Below the pieces are notes generated by a model. That model saw only the letters and a program-made list of their open reading frames with translations, ran no database searches and had not been told where the DNA came from. From the NCBI GenBank assembly GCA_902547175.1, contig CACCMS010000001.1, forward strand, positions 1-64,000: a DNA stretch of 64,000 nt. The letters run 5' to 3'. Each line of letters begins with the position of its first letter. Positions within the stretch are counted from its first letter, which is position 1. Below, piece by piece: positions 1 to 8,450 of the stretch. Made by a program: the position numbers and the translations under genes. The stretch is from Rhodospirillaceae bacterium (lineage in GTDB: Bacteria > Pseudomonadota > Alphaproteobacteria > TMED109 > TMED131).

Positions 1-1
1 C

Positions 2-1546
2 TCAGGTGGTAAATTTGATCCTGATTTATTAAATTTTGATCAATTAAATTTAAAAAAATTTTATGCCAATAAAGGTTTTGTTGATGCTATTATTGAAGCT
101 TCACAAGCTGAATTAAGTCATGAAAAAGATTTATTTTTTATCACTATAAATATTAATGAAGGTGATAGATATAAATTTGGAAAAATTATTGCAGAAGTTA
201 AGATAAATAATTTAGATAAGAAATTGATAACTAATGCTATTAAATTTAAAAAGGGCAGTTGGTTTAGCGCAGAAAAACTTGATGATACTATAGTTAAAGT
301 TACTGAAAATATAATGAAGGAAGGCATACCATTTGTACAAATTACTCCAAAACTTATAAGAAATGAGGATAAAAGTATAGATGTTACTTTTTTAATAGAA
401 CCATCTGATAAAAAATTCATAGATAAAATAATTATTTCTGGAAACACTAGAACCTTGGACAAAGTTATCAGAAGAAGATTAAGAATAGCTGAAGGAGACT
501 CTTATAATAGAGTATTAGTGAAGAGGTCTAGAATTTTAGTTAATAACTTAGGGCATTTTTCTAAAGTTGAATTTAGCGAAATAGATAAGCCTTCTAATAC
601 AAATGAAGTAGATATTAACATAGAAGTTGAAGAAACTAGTACAGGTGAATTTTCATTAGGAGGGGGATACTCATCAGCTAATGGTGCACAGGCAACTATT
701 GGTCTATCTGAAAATAACTTTTTTGGAAAAGGACAAAGATTAAAGTTCTTTATTTTAAGTAGTGAAAGACAAAATAGTATTGATTTTTCATTTACTGAAC
801 CTTTTTTTTTAAATAGAGATTTATCTTTATCTACTGATATTTTTAAAACAATTAGAGAATTTCCTGAAAGTAATTATGATAATGAAACAGATGGAGTTGG
901 TTTAGGAGTTGGTTATGCTAATGGGGAGTATGGTAGACAAAGTGTAAAATATTCGCTACAAAAAAGAAATATTATTGCTTATTCTGGTGCATCTAGTTCA
1001 ATAGTTTCTGAATCTGGAGAAAATATTTTATCTCTTTTTACATTAGTGAATAGAATAGATAAATCTGATAGTAGAATTGACCCTACTGAAGGTTGGTTTT
1101 TTTCAAATAGCTTTGGTTTAGCTGGTATTGGGGGAGATAAAAAGTATATTAAAATAAATGGTACTTTAGCAAATTATAATCTCATATTTAATGATAAAGT
1201 AACACTATCATTAGTTGGTAAGACAGGTTATGTAGTAGGTTTAGGTCAAGATATTGAAATATCAGACAGATTTATTTTGGGTGATAGTACTTTTGTAGGT
1301 TTTCAAAACGCAGGTATTGGTCCTAGGGATAAAAGTGATGACTCAGCTTTAGGCGGTAACTTTTATTATACTTTTACTCCTGAAATGAAATTTGGGCTAG
1401 GATTACCTAAAGAATTAGGTATAAAAGGGAGAACCTTTATAACCTTAGGGTCATTGACTTCAATTGACACTAGCTCAACAAATTACTATGATGATAATAG
1501 TGTGAGATTAACTTCAGGGGCAGGTGTTTTAGGCAATTTATCTTAG
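2..1546 (+). CDS. bamA: Outer membrane protein assembly factor BamA (5' partial, 3' truncated)
   Basis: BamA inserts beta-barrel proteins into the outer membrane. The reading frame is open from base 2, so the gene starts left of the window. The first part encodes POTRA-type repeats and the second half a 16-strand-type barrel with Gly/aromatic strands. The loop-6 motif, normally VRGF, reads FVGF and is followed by GIGPRD, so the usual Arg is missing. The protein stops after SGAGVLGNLS, where homologues continue for about 45 more residues to a terminal aromatic residue. The last barrel strands are therefore absent. The next gene, skp, has lost its start at the same point, so a deletion (real or an assembly error) probably joins the two. 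Head of the bamA-lpxB operon. Confidence 0.9.
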   Translation, partial: SGGKFDPDLLNFDQLNLKKFYANKGFVDAIIEASQAELSHEKDLFFITININEGDRYKFGKIIAEVKINNLDKKLITNAIKFKKGSWFSAEKLDDTIVKVTENIMKEGIPFVQITPKLIRNEDKSIDVTFLIEPSDKKFIDKIIISGNTRTLDKVIRRRLRIAEGDSYNRVLVKRSRILVNNLGHFSKVEFSEIDKPSNTNEVDINIEVEETSTGEFSLGGGYSSANGAQATIGLSENNFFGKGQRLKFFILSSERQNSIDFSFTEPFFLNRDLSLSTDIFKTIREFPESNYDNETDGVGLGVGYANGEYGRQSVKYSLQKRNIIAYSGASSSIVSESGENILSLFTLVNRIDKSDSRIDPTEGWFFSNSFGLAGIGGDKKYIKINGTLANYNLIFNDKVTLSLVGKTGYVVGLGQDIEISDRFILGDSTFVGFQNAGIGPRDKSDDSALGGNFYYTFTPEMKFGLGLPKELGIKGRTFITLGSLTSIDTSSTNYYDDNSVRLTSGAGVLGNLS

Positions 1547-1554
1547 TATTACTT

Positions 1555-2109
1555 TTGTCTTATATTAATTTCTTTCAAAGTGCTATAGCTCAGGAGGAAA
1601 TAAAATCAGGTATAACTGAAAAAATAAATTTTCCTGCTGCTGTAATTGATATGAAGGTGGTTTTATCAAAGTCGTCAGCTTTTACAACATTACAAAAAGA
1701 AATTCAAAAAATAGAAAAAGACTATAAAGAAGAAATTCAAAATGAGGAAAATTTACTTAAAAAAGAGCAAGAAAAATTAGTAGCACAAAAATCAGTTTTA
1801 TCAGCCGAAGAATTTAAAGAAAAAGAAGATACATTTAAGCAAAAAGTAAATAAAATTCAGGGAAAAGTTGAAAAAATCAGAAGAGAACTAGAATCCACAA
1901 TGGCTAAAGGAATGCAAGTTATTCAACAAGAAGCGGTTAAGCATATGAAAGAAATTGCTAAAAAAGAAGGTTATTTATTAGTTTTTGATGCGAATACTAC
2001 TGTTATATCTGCGGATAGAATCAACATTTCCAATATTGTTGTAGACAAGCTGAATAAATCGTTACCAAAAATTACAGTAGAAAAGAAAAAAGAAAAAAAA
2101 GTTGATTAA
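1555..2109 (+). CDS. skp: Skp/OmpH-like periplasmic chaperone, start lost
   Basis: Skp-family periplasmic chaperone for unfolded outer-membrane proteins. A hydrophobic signal segment ending QSAIA-Q is followed by a long charged coiled coil (about residues 35-110), typical of the trimeric OmpH fold. The frame opens at 1501 right after a stop and contains no ATG; signal-peptide residues (RQFILVLLL) are already encoded before the first possible start, TTG at 1555. This supports loss of the native start together with the 3' end of bamA. Its stop overlaps the TTG start of lpxD. Confidence 0.75.
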   Translation: MSYINFFQSAIAQEEIKSGITEKINFPAAVIDMKVVLSKSSAFTTLQKEIQKIEKDYKEEIQNEENLLKKEQEKLVAQKSVLSAEEFKEKEDTFKQKVNKIQGKVEKIRRELESTMAKGMQVIQQEAVKHMKEIAKKEGYLLVFDANTTVISADRINISNIVVDKLNKSLPKITVEKKKEKKVD

Positions 2110-3104
2110 AAATATTATACTAAAACCAAAAGGTCCATTTTCATTAAAAGAGCTTGCTGGTTTAACAGGCGATAAAATTGTTGGTAAATCAAATATTATT
2201 ATTAAAATTGTATCTTCTATTGAAAATTCTAATAATGGTAGTATTACTTTTATAGATAATAAAAAATACGTTAAAAGCCTTAATGCTACAAAAGCTTCGG
2301 CGTGTATTATATCTGAAAATGTACTTAGTAAGTATAAATTTACAAAAGGTCCATCATTTTTAGTGTCAAAAAATCCATATTTAAGCTATGCCAAGATTCT
2401 TAATATTTTTTATCCTGATGCTAAGAGATTAAAAAAAGATAAAAAAAAAGATATAGTAGTATCAAGTTCTTCAGAGGTTTCTAATAATGTAGATTTAAAA
2501 AGTAATGTTAGTATAGGAGATAAAACCGTAATAAACTCTTTTTCTAGTATTGGGCCAAATGTTTATATAGGAAAAAATTGTTTTATAGGTAATAATGTAA
2601 GTATATCAAATAGTTATATTGGTAATGATGTTATAATTCAAGATGGTACTATAATAGGACAAGATGGTTTTGGTTACGTATTTGATGGAAAAAAATATAT
2701 AAAAGTACCACAAATAGGTATAGTAAAAATTGATGATGATGTAGAAATAGGGTCAAATTGTGCTATTGATAGAGGATCACTTAATTTCACAGAAATAAAA
2801 AAAGGAGTTAAAATAGATAATCTAGTGCATATAGCTCATAATGTAGTAATAGGATCTAATACTGTAATCGCTGGGCAAACTGGTATAGCGGGAAGTGCTA
2901 ATATAGGAAAAAATGTTTTAATGGGGGGGGCAAGTTGGTATTTCTGGACACTTATATATCAGTGATAATGTGCAAATAGGAGCACAATCTGGAGTCACTA
3001 AAGATATTTCAAAAGATAGTATTGTAAGCGGAACTCCATCTGTTAATCTAAGAACTTATTTAAAACAGGCAGTTATGCTTAAACAAATGGTAGAAAAAAA
3101 ATGA
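2102..3104 (+). CDS. lpxD: UDP-3-O-acylglucosamine N-acyltransferase LpxD, frameshifted
   Basis: LpxD adds the second acyl chain in lipid A synthesis. An N-terminal LpxD domain precedes left-handed beta-helix hexapeptide repeats. The TTG start overlaps the skp stop. The frame breaks at the G8 run at 2923-2930: as written it ends at 2965 with a nonsense tail. With seven G the text reads MGGQVGISGH, the normal LpxD motif, and continues in the shifted frame to a TGA at 3102-3104 that overlaps the fabZ ATG. One extra G therefore explains the whole break, as a homopolymer sequencing error or a real slippage event. The gene is essential in most Gram-negatives, which favours an error or a mixed population. 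Confidence 0.85.
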
Positions 3105-3550
3105 AAAATATTATTGATATTGAAAAAATTATATCTATGATGCCCCATAGATATCCTTTTTTGCTGATAGATAGGCTTATTGACATTAAAAACGATGAAT
3201 ATGCTATAGGGCTTAAAAATGTAACTATTAATGAGCCTTTCTTTGTAGGACATTTCCCTGGAAAAAAAGTTATGCCTGGAGTTTTAATTGTAGAAAGCAT
3301 GGCTCAAACCTCTGGTGCGCTAGTTGTTTCCTCTTTCGGCAAAGAAGCAATGGGAAAGCTTGTTTATTTTATGAGTATTGACAAAGCAAGGTTCAGGCAA
3401 ATGGTAGTTCCAGGAGATCAATTATTTATTGAGGTTAGAAAAAAACAGGCTAGAAAACTTGTTTGGAAATTTGATTGTTTAGCAAAAGTTGAAAATAAAA
3501 TTGTTGCTGAAGCTACTATTACAGCCATGATAGCTGATAGTAATGATTAA
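3101..3550 (+). CDS. fabZ: 3-hydroxyacyl-[ACP] dehydratase FabZ
   Basis: Dehydrates 3-hydroxyacyl-ACP in fatty-acid elongation and competes with LpxA for the hydroxyacyl-ACP pool. The 149-residue hot-dog protein has the usual length. His51 in HFPG and Glu65 in PGVLIVESMAQ are the expected catalytic pair. Its ATG overlaps the end of the restored lpxD frame, and its stop overlaps the lpxA start by 8 bases, so translation of the three genes is probably coupled. Confidence 0.97.
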   Translation: MKNIIDIEKIISMMPHRYPFLLIDRLIDIKNDEYAIGLKNVTINEPFFVGHFPGKKVMPGVLIVESMAQTSGALVVSSFGKEAMGKLVYFMSIDKARFRQMVVPGDQLFIEVRKKQARKLVWKFDCLAKVENKIVAEATITAMIADSND

Positions 3551-4340
3551 TAAACACCATACCTCTATAGTTTCAGAAAAAGCTGTATTAGGCTCTAACG
3601 TTACCATTGGGCCTTATTGTATTGTTAATGAAAATGTTAAAATTGGTAATAATGTAAATTTAATTGCTCATACCTATATTGATGGTAATACTACAATCGG
3701 GGATAATTGCAAATTCTTTCCTTATTGTTCAATAGGTACTGCTCCTCAAGACTTAAAGTATAAAGGTGAAAAATCTATTTTAAAGATAGGTGCTAATAAT
3801 ATATTTAGAGAGTATGTCACTGTCAATCCAGGTACTGAGGGTGGAGGTTTAGAAACTATCATAGGTAATAACTGCTTGTTTATGATCAATGCACATGTTG
3901 CTCATGATTGTAAAATTGGGGATAACGTTATTATGGTAAATAATGCATCAATAGCAGGGCACGTAATTTTAGAAGATTATGCGATTATGGGAGCATTATC
4001 TGGCGCACATCAGTTTTGTAGAATAGGAAAGCATTCTATGATAGGAGGTTTATCAGGAGTGGATAGTGACGTAATACCTTATGGAACTGTAACAGGAAAT
4101 AGAGCATATCTATCTGGCTTAAATATCATAGGTTTAAAAAGAAGAGGATTTTCTAAAGAAATAATTCAAGATTTAAGAAAAGCCTATGGTTTATTATTTT
4201 CGTCTCAAGAAGGAACATTCTCCGATAGAGTAAAAGAAGTATCAGAAGAGTTTTTAGATAATGAGCCAATACAGGAGATTGTTCAATTTTTAAAAAGTGA
4301 AAAATCAAGATCTATTTGCAAACCCAATAATGCAAATTAA
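3543..4340 (+). CDS. lpxA: UDP-N-acetylglucosamine O-acyltransferase LpxA
   Basis: First step of lipid A synthesis: transfers hydroxyacyl from ACP to UDP-GlcNAc in the cytoplasm. The 265-residue protein has about ten hexapeptide repeats of a left-handed beta helix followed by a helical C-terminal part, the usual architecture and length. The INAHVAHDC segment carries the expected catalytic His (about residue 121). It sits in the conserved alphaproteobacterial order fabZ-lpxA-lpxI-lpxB and overlaps both neighbours. Confidence 0.97.
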   Translation: MINKHHTSIVSEKAVLGSNVTIGPYCIVNENVKIGNNVNLIAHTYIDGNTTIGDNCKFFPYCSIGTAPQDLKYKGEKSILKIGANNIFREYVTVNPGTEGGGLETIIGNNCLFMINAHVAHDCKIGDNVIMVNNASIAGHVILEDYAIMGALSGAHQFCRIGKHSMIGGLSGVDSDVIPYGTVTGNRAYLSGLNIIGLKRRGFSKEIIQDLRKAYGLLFSSQEGTFSDRVKEVSEEFLDNEPIQEIVQFLKSEKSRSICKPNNAN

Positions 4341-5148
4341 AAAAGGAAAACTTGCAATAATAGCAGGTGGAGGTAATTTAGTTTTAAGTTGCATTGAATC
4401 ATGTAAAGCTCAAAATATAAACTATATTCTTATTGGCATTAAAGAATTTTATAAAAACTTAGATTTGCCTCCAGATATATACTTAAGTTTAAATAATATT
4501 GGTAATATATTTTCTATTTTATATAAGGAAAAAATTAAATATATTATATTTATAGGAAAAGTAAATAAACCTTCATTGTTAAGATTAAGGCCAAACCTAA
4601 TAACTATTTATTATATACTATTGATTTTATTATATTATTTTAGAGGAGATAATGCATTACTTTCAAAAATTTACAATATTTTTATAAGAAAAGGCTTTAA
4701 GGTTTTAGACGTTAGAAGATTCTTAAAGAATAATATTGCTGATGATAAAAATAATAATTATAAAAAATTCAAAAATAAAATTTCTTTAAATCAAATTACT
4801 TATTACTTCAATATAGCAAAAAAGAATGGTTCTTTAGATAAAGGGCAATCAGTTATTGTAGATAAAAATAAGATATTATTGAGCGAAGATAGAAAAGGTA
4901 CAGATAATTTAATATTAAGATATAAGTTAGACAATAGATCTGATAACTTTAGTTTGTTGGTAAAGATTTGTAAACCAAATCAGAATATTTATTTTGACTT
5001 ACCAACTATAGGACCTGAAACTATTAAAAACATTTATTTATCTGGTATTAAAGGTATTATAGTAGAAAAAAATAACTCTTTAATTGCTAACCCTGAAGAA
5101 ACCTTCAAATTAATAAATAAGTATAATCTTTTTTATTATGCAGTATAA
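4330..5148 (+). CDS. lpxI: UDP-2,3-diacylglucosamine pyrophosphatase LpxI
   Basis: Hydrolyses UDP-2,3-diacylglucosamine to lipid X; it replaces LpxH in most alphaproteobacteria. The N-terminal block with AGGGNL and the C-terminal block DKGQSVIV...KGTDNLI match the LpxI (DUF1009) family. ATG at 4330 is chosen, overlapping lpxA by 11 bases, because the protein then begins a few residues before the conserved KGKLAIIAGGG. An upstream GTG at 4297 would add 11 unsupported residues. The usual E-G-T-D block reads R-K-G-T-D. Its stop overlaps lpxB by 11 bases. Confidence 0.93.
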   Translation: MQIKKGKLAIIAGGGNLVLSCIESCKAQNINYILIGIKEFYKNLDLPPDIYLSLNNIGNIFSILYKEKIKYIIFIGKVNKPSLLRLRPNLITIYYILLILLYYFRGDNALLSKIYNIFIRKGFKVLDVRRFLKNNIADDKNNNYKKFKNKISLNQITYYFNIAKKNGSLDKGQSVIVDKNKILLSEDRKGTDNLILRYKLDNRSDNFSLLVKICKPNQNIYFDLPTIGPETIKNIYLSGIKGIIVEKNNSLIANPEETFKLINKYNLFYYAV

Positions 5149-6271
5149 AAAAACAATTTTTATTATAGCTGGAGAAGTTTCAGGAGATCAACTAGGTGGC
5201 ATTCTTTTAAGAAAATTAAATACCTCTAATAATTATATTCATCTTTATGGTATAGGAGGTAAAAATTTAATTAAATTGGGTCTTAAACCTATATTCTCTA
5301 TGGAAAAAATATCTTTAATGGGGTTGGTTGAGGTGATACCAAAGATTCCAGAACTCTTATCATTAATAAAACTTACTGTAAATAGAATAATAGATATTAA
5401 GCCTGATCTCATCATAACGATTGACGCGCCAGGATTTAATTTTAGAATATTAAAAAAACTAAAACAATTAAATGTTAATATCCCAAATGTTCATGTTGTA
5501 GCACCAACAGTTTGGGCCTGGAAAGCTAATAGAGCAAAAAAAATAGCTAACTATGTAGATAACTTATTTGTTTTATATCCATTTGAAAAAAAATATTTTA
5601 TACCTTATGGAATTAAAACTCACTTTATAGGTCACCCCTTAGTAGAAACAATAAATAAAAGTATAAATATTTTAAATAAGAGAGAAAAAAAATATATTTC
5701 AATATTTCCTGGAAGTAGAAAAAATGAAATTAATTTTCATCTAGATTTAATTTTAAATTCATTGTTAGAATATAATACAAAATTTACTTTTGTAATAGTT
5801 GCTGTCGAAAGTCAATTATCATTAGTAGAAAATATTTCAAAAAAATATAAAAATAAATTAGAAATAGATATAGTTCTTAACTCTCATAAAGAAATTATTT
5901 TTAATAAAAGTTTCTTAGCTATAGCTGTATCAGGTACTATTACATTAGAATTAGCTCTTCATAAAGTGCCATTTTTTACTGTTTATAAGTTGAACTTTTT
6001 AAGTTATTTTTTGCTTAAAAATTTAGTTTTTGCAAAATATATTACTCTAGTTAATATTATTTTTGATAAGCCTATAGTTCCAGAATTAATTCAAAGTCAA
6101 TTTAATAAAGAAAATATTATAAACACACTAAACTATCTTATTAAAGATGAAAAGGGTTTAAAGCTTCAATTAAAAAGCTTTGGTAATTTGGAATATATGT
6201 TAAAAAATAAAAATATTAAGCCATCAGTGCATGCTACGAAAATAATTAAAGACATATCAAATATTAATTAA
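5138..6271 (+). CDS. lpxB: Lipid-A-disaccharide synthase LpxB
   Basis: Condenses lipid X with UDP-2,3-diacylglucosamine to form the lipid A disaccharide at the inner membrane (GT19 family). The N-terminal IAGEVSGDQLGG motif, the central VVAPTVWAWK segment and the C-terminal SGTITLELAL nucleotide-binding segment are all present. Length (377 residues) is normal. Last gene of the operon; the next gene is convergent with only 15 bases between them. Confidence 0.96.
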   Translation: MQYKKTIFIIAGEVSGDQLGGILLRKLNTSNNYIHLYGIGGKNLIKLGLKPIFSMEKISLMGLVEVIPKIPELLSLIKLTVNRIIDIKPDLIITIDAPGFNFRILKKLKQLNVNIPNVHVVAPTVWAWKANRAKKIANYVDNLFVLYPFEKKYFIPYGIKTHFIGHPLVETINKSINILNKREKKYISIFPGSRKNEINFHLDLILNSLLEYNTKFTFVIVAVESQLSLVENISKKYKNKLEIDIVLNSHKEIIFNKSFLAIAVSGTITLELALHKVPFFTVYKLNFLSYFLLKNLVFAKYITLVNIIFDKPIVPELIQSQFNKENIINTLNYLIKDEKGLKLQLKSFGNLEYMLKNKNIKPSVHATKIIKDISNIN

Positions 6272-6286
6272 TTTCAATTTAAATCT

Positions 6287-6958
6287 CTAATAAGAAAACG
6301 TCACCTTTGCATTTTTAAAAATACTAGCATTTAATATTTTATTAGCTTTTATATTACTATAATTTTCAGTAAATGTTATATTTGTAATATCTAACTTACA
6401 TACATTATCAGATTTGTGAGTGATTGAAAAAGTTTTACTTTTGCTTATCTCTATTTTATTTAATTTGTTTTCATTATTTCTACAATTAGAATTTATATTT
6501 CCTGATATGTTAAATGATAATTTATTATTAATATTTGTTCTTAAAGAAACTTTTTCATTTATTATCATTAGTCTACTTTTAGCCAAAGTAAGTTTTTTTT
6601 CTGATATTTTTTCTATTATTCTATTACTATCATAATCTGGCCCTACAAAACCTAAGACCAATCTTTTATGATTATTTTGTAAATTTAACCAAATTAATAC
6701 ATAATTTATTTTAGCTAATGGTTTCTCATGTTTAGTAAAAAAAACTTCAATGCCTCCATTAACAACTTCATCTAACTTTATATCATTAGAAACAAACTTT
6801 TTAATTGAATCTTTGTTCCAATCTACTTCTGCGGTAATTAATGTGCCTTTTTCAAAAACATAAGGTGGTTCTGGTAGAGAGGTGCTCGGTGCAGGAGCGC
6901 CTGCATTTATCTCTAAACTAAATATACTTAATAGTATGTATAAATACAAAATTTTCAT
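6287..6958 (-). CDS. Secreted hypothetical protein, 223 aa
   Basis: Not recognised. A short hydrophobic signal peptide (residues 1-18) ends at SLEINA-G, followed by a proline-rich linker and a beta-rich soluble domain containing ITAEVDWNKDS near residue 42. Two cysteines (about residues 157 and 186) could form a disulfide in the periplasm. It faces lpxB tail to tail and lies downstream of the TRAP binding protein genes on the same strand, 57 bases away. No catalytic motif is visible. Confidence 0.75.
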   Translation of the reverse strand: MKILYLYILLSIFSLEINAGAPAPSTSLPEPPYVFEKGTLITAEVDWNKDSIKKFVSNDIKLDEVVNGGIEVFFTKHEKPLAKINYVLIWLNLQNNHKRLVLGFVGPDYDSNRIIEKISEKKLTLAKSRLMIINEKVSLRTNINNKLSFNISGNINSNCRNNENKLNKIEISKSKTFSITHKSDNVCKLDITNITFTENYSNIKANKILNASIFKNAKVTFSY

Positions 6959-7015
6959 ATACCATTAATATCAGAAATTTAATAAAGTTGAAGTATAAAT
7001 TATAAGATTAATATA

Positions 7016-8149
7016 CTATTTATTGCTCTGGTATTTTAGTCTTAATTTCATATATGCATTATCTGAATACTGATGGTACTCATTAAAAAGTTCAATATTT
7101 TCTAGCCAACTTTTATAAATTTTCTTATATTCCTCACTTTCTTTTGAATTTTCTTTAACAATATCTTCTGAATGCTTGAAAAACTTTTCTACTATTTCAG
7201 ATGAAAAACTTCTTACATCAACATTTTTTTCTTTCTTAATTAACCTTAATGCTTGAGCATTCTTATAAAAATATTCAGTTAATACTTCTAAGTAACTTGC
7301 GTATGATGCATTCTCAATGATAATTTTATACTCTTCTGGTAAACCTTCCCATATTTTTTTATTAATCATAAATTCACATAAAGTATGAGGCTCATGCATT
7401 CCAGGCCCATAATAATATTTTGCAACTTTATGAAATCCCATAATAGTATCTGGCCATGGACCAGCCCATTCTGCGGCATCAATTGCTCCTAATTTCAATG
7501 AATTGATTACTTCTCCACCAGACATGTTTACTGATATACCACCTAATCTATTTATAATTTCACCACCTAAACCAGGAATTCGCATTTTTAAACCTTGAAA
7601 ATCAGCTAAATTTTTTATCTCTTTATTATACCAGCCTCCCATAGTAGTTCCTGTATTTCCAGCAGGAAATCCTTTTAAATTATACTTACTGTATAAATTA
7701 TCCCATAACTCTTGACCTTTACCATGTTTTACCCATAAAAATATTTCTTTAGCTGTCATACCACCTGGAATACAACCAAAAAATGATATAGCTTTATCTT
7801 TAGATATCCAGTAAATAGGTGCTGTATAAGCACAGTCAGCTACTTGCTCTCTAACTGCATCAAAAACTTGAAATGCTGGCACCAATTCTCCCGCAGCATA
7901 ATGAGCAATTTTAATTTTACCTAATGACATTTGCTCAATTTTTTTTGCTAATCTTTGAGCTGGTAGATCTGTGTCTGGTAAGTTTTTTGGAAAAGAGGTA
8001 ACCATTTTCAATTTAATTATTGGAAATTTATCACTAGATATTTTAGATTGTTCATTAGTGCTGTCACATGCTGCTAAGTAGGCAGCAGGTGAAAGAAAAA
8101 GTATATTTTTTAATAAATGTCTTTTTTTATTATCTATAATTTTATTCAT
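7016..8149 (-). CDS. TRAP transporter substrate-binding protein (DctP/TakP-like), lipoprotein
   Basis: Periplasmic solute receptor of a TRAP transporter. The N-terminus has a signal segment and a lipobox LAAC, so it is likely lipid-anchored. Conserved TakP-like blocks follow: SFPKNLPDTDL, AAGELVPAFQVFDAV, MRIPGLGGEIINRLGG, AIDAAEWAGPWPD and YYYGPGMHEP. This subgroup (TakP, a 2-oxoacid binder in Rhodobacter) points to 2-oxo or other organic acids, but the ligand is inferred only. It is a diverged duplicate of the gene at 8451-9578; no DctQ/DctM permease is in the window. Confidence 0.9.
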   Translation of the reverse strand: MNKIIDNKKRHLLKNILFLSPAAYLAACDSTNEQSKISSDKFPIIKLKMVTSFPKNLPDTDLPAQRLAKKIEQMSLGKIKIAHYAAGELVPAFQVFDAVREQVADCAYTAPIYWISKDKAISFFGCIPGGMTAKEIFLWVKHGKGQELWDNLYSKYNLKGFPAGNTGTTMGGWYNKEIKNLADFQGLKMRIPGLGGEIINRLGGISVNMSGGEVINSLKLGAIDAAEWAGPWPDTIMGFHKVAKYYYGPGMHEPHTLCEFMINKKIWEGLPEEYKIIIENASYASYLEVLTEYFYKNAQALRLIKKEKNVDVRSFSSEIVEKFFKHSEDIVKENSKESEEYKKIYKSWLENIELFNEYHQYSDNAYMKLRLKYQSNK

Positions 8150-8166
8150 AATTATTCTTTATGTAT

Positions 8167-8427
8167 CTATAGCACTGCAAAATATCTTATTATACCAAAC
8201 ATCAGAATTGTAGAGCATACGGTGTTAAGGACTATTAAAGATCTATCGTGCCAAAGGTAACCTACAAATGTCCAAAGTGTTGTTCCTACAAATGACAAAA
8301 CTAAATCAAAGGGCACCAGAAACATATTACTTCTAAACATTAAACCCGTAACTATGAAAAAAGTTGCAATCCATTTTACATACCAAGAAAGATCTCCTTT
8401 TGGTGTGACTTTTTTAATATCCTTCAT
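8167..8427 (-). CDS. Small three-TM membrane protein, 86 aa
   Basis: About three membrane helices (residues 16-32, 38-56 and 62-83), with a short WHDR segment before the last helix. It resembles a small alphaproteobacterial membrane family (DUF6552-like, from memory). It sits between two TRAP binding-protein paralogues on the same strand with about 17 and 23 base gaps, so it is probably co-transcribed with them. It is too short to be a standard TRAP permease subunit. Confidence 0.75.
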   Translation of the reverse strand: MKDIKKVTPKGDLSWYVKWIATFFIVTGLMFRSNMFLVPFDLVLSFVGTTLWTFVGYLWHDRSLIVLNTVCSTILMFGIIRYFAVL

Positions 8428-8450
8428 TTTTTTACCTAGATACCTAAAAG

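Noticed and set aside
118..462. 114-aa minus-strand ORF inside bamA
   Set aside because: Shadow of bamA, whose frame is open across it with POTRA sequence.
3056..3300. Two minus-strand ORFs opposite fabZ
   Set aside because: Antisense to the clear FabZ active-site region; no ribosome site or family match.
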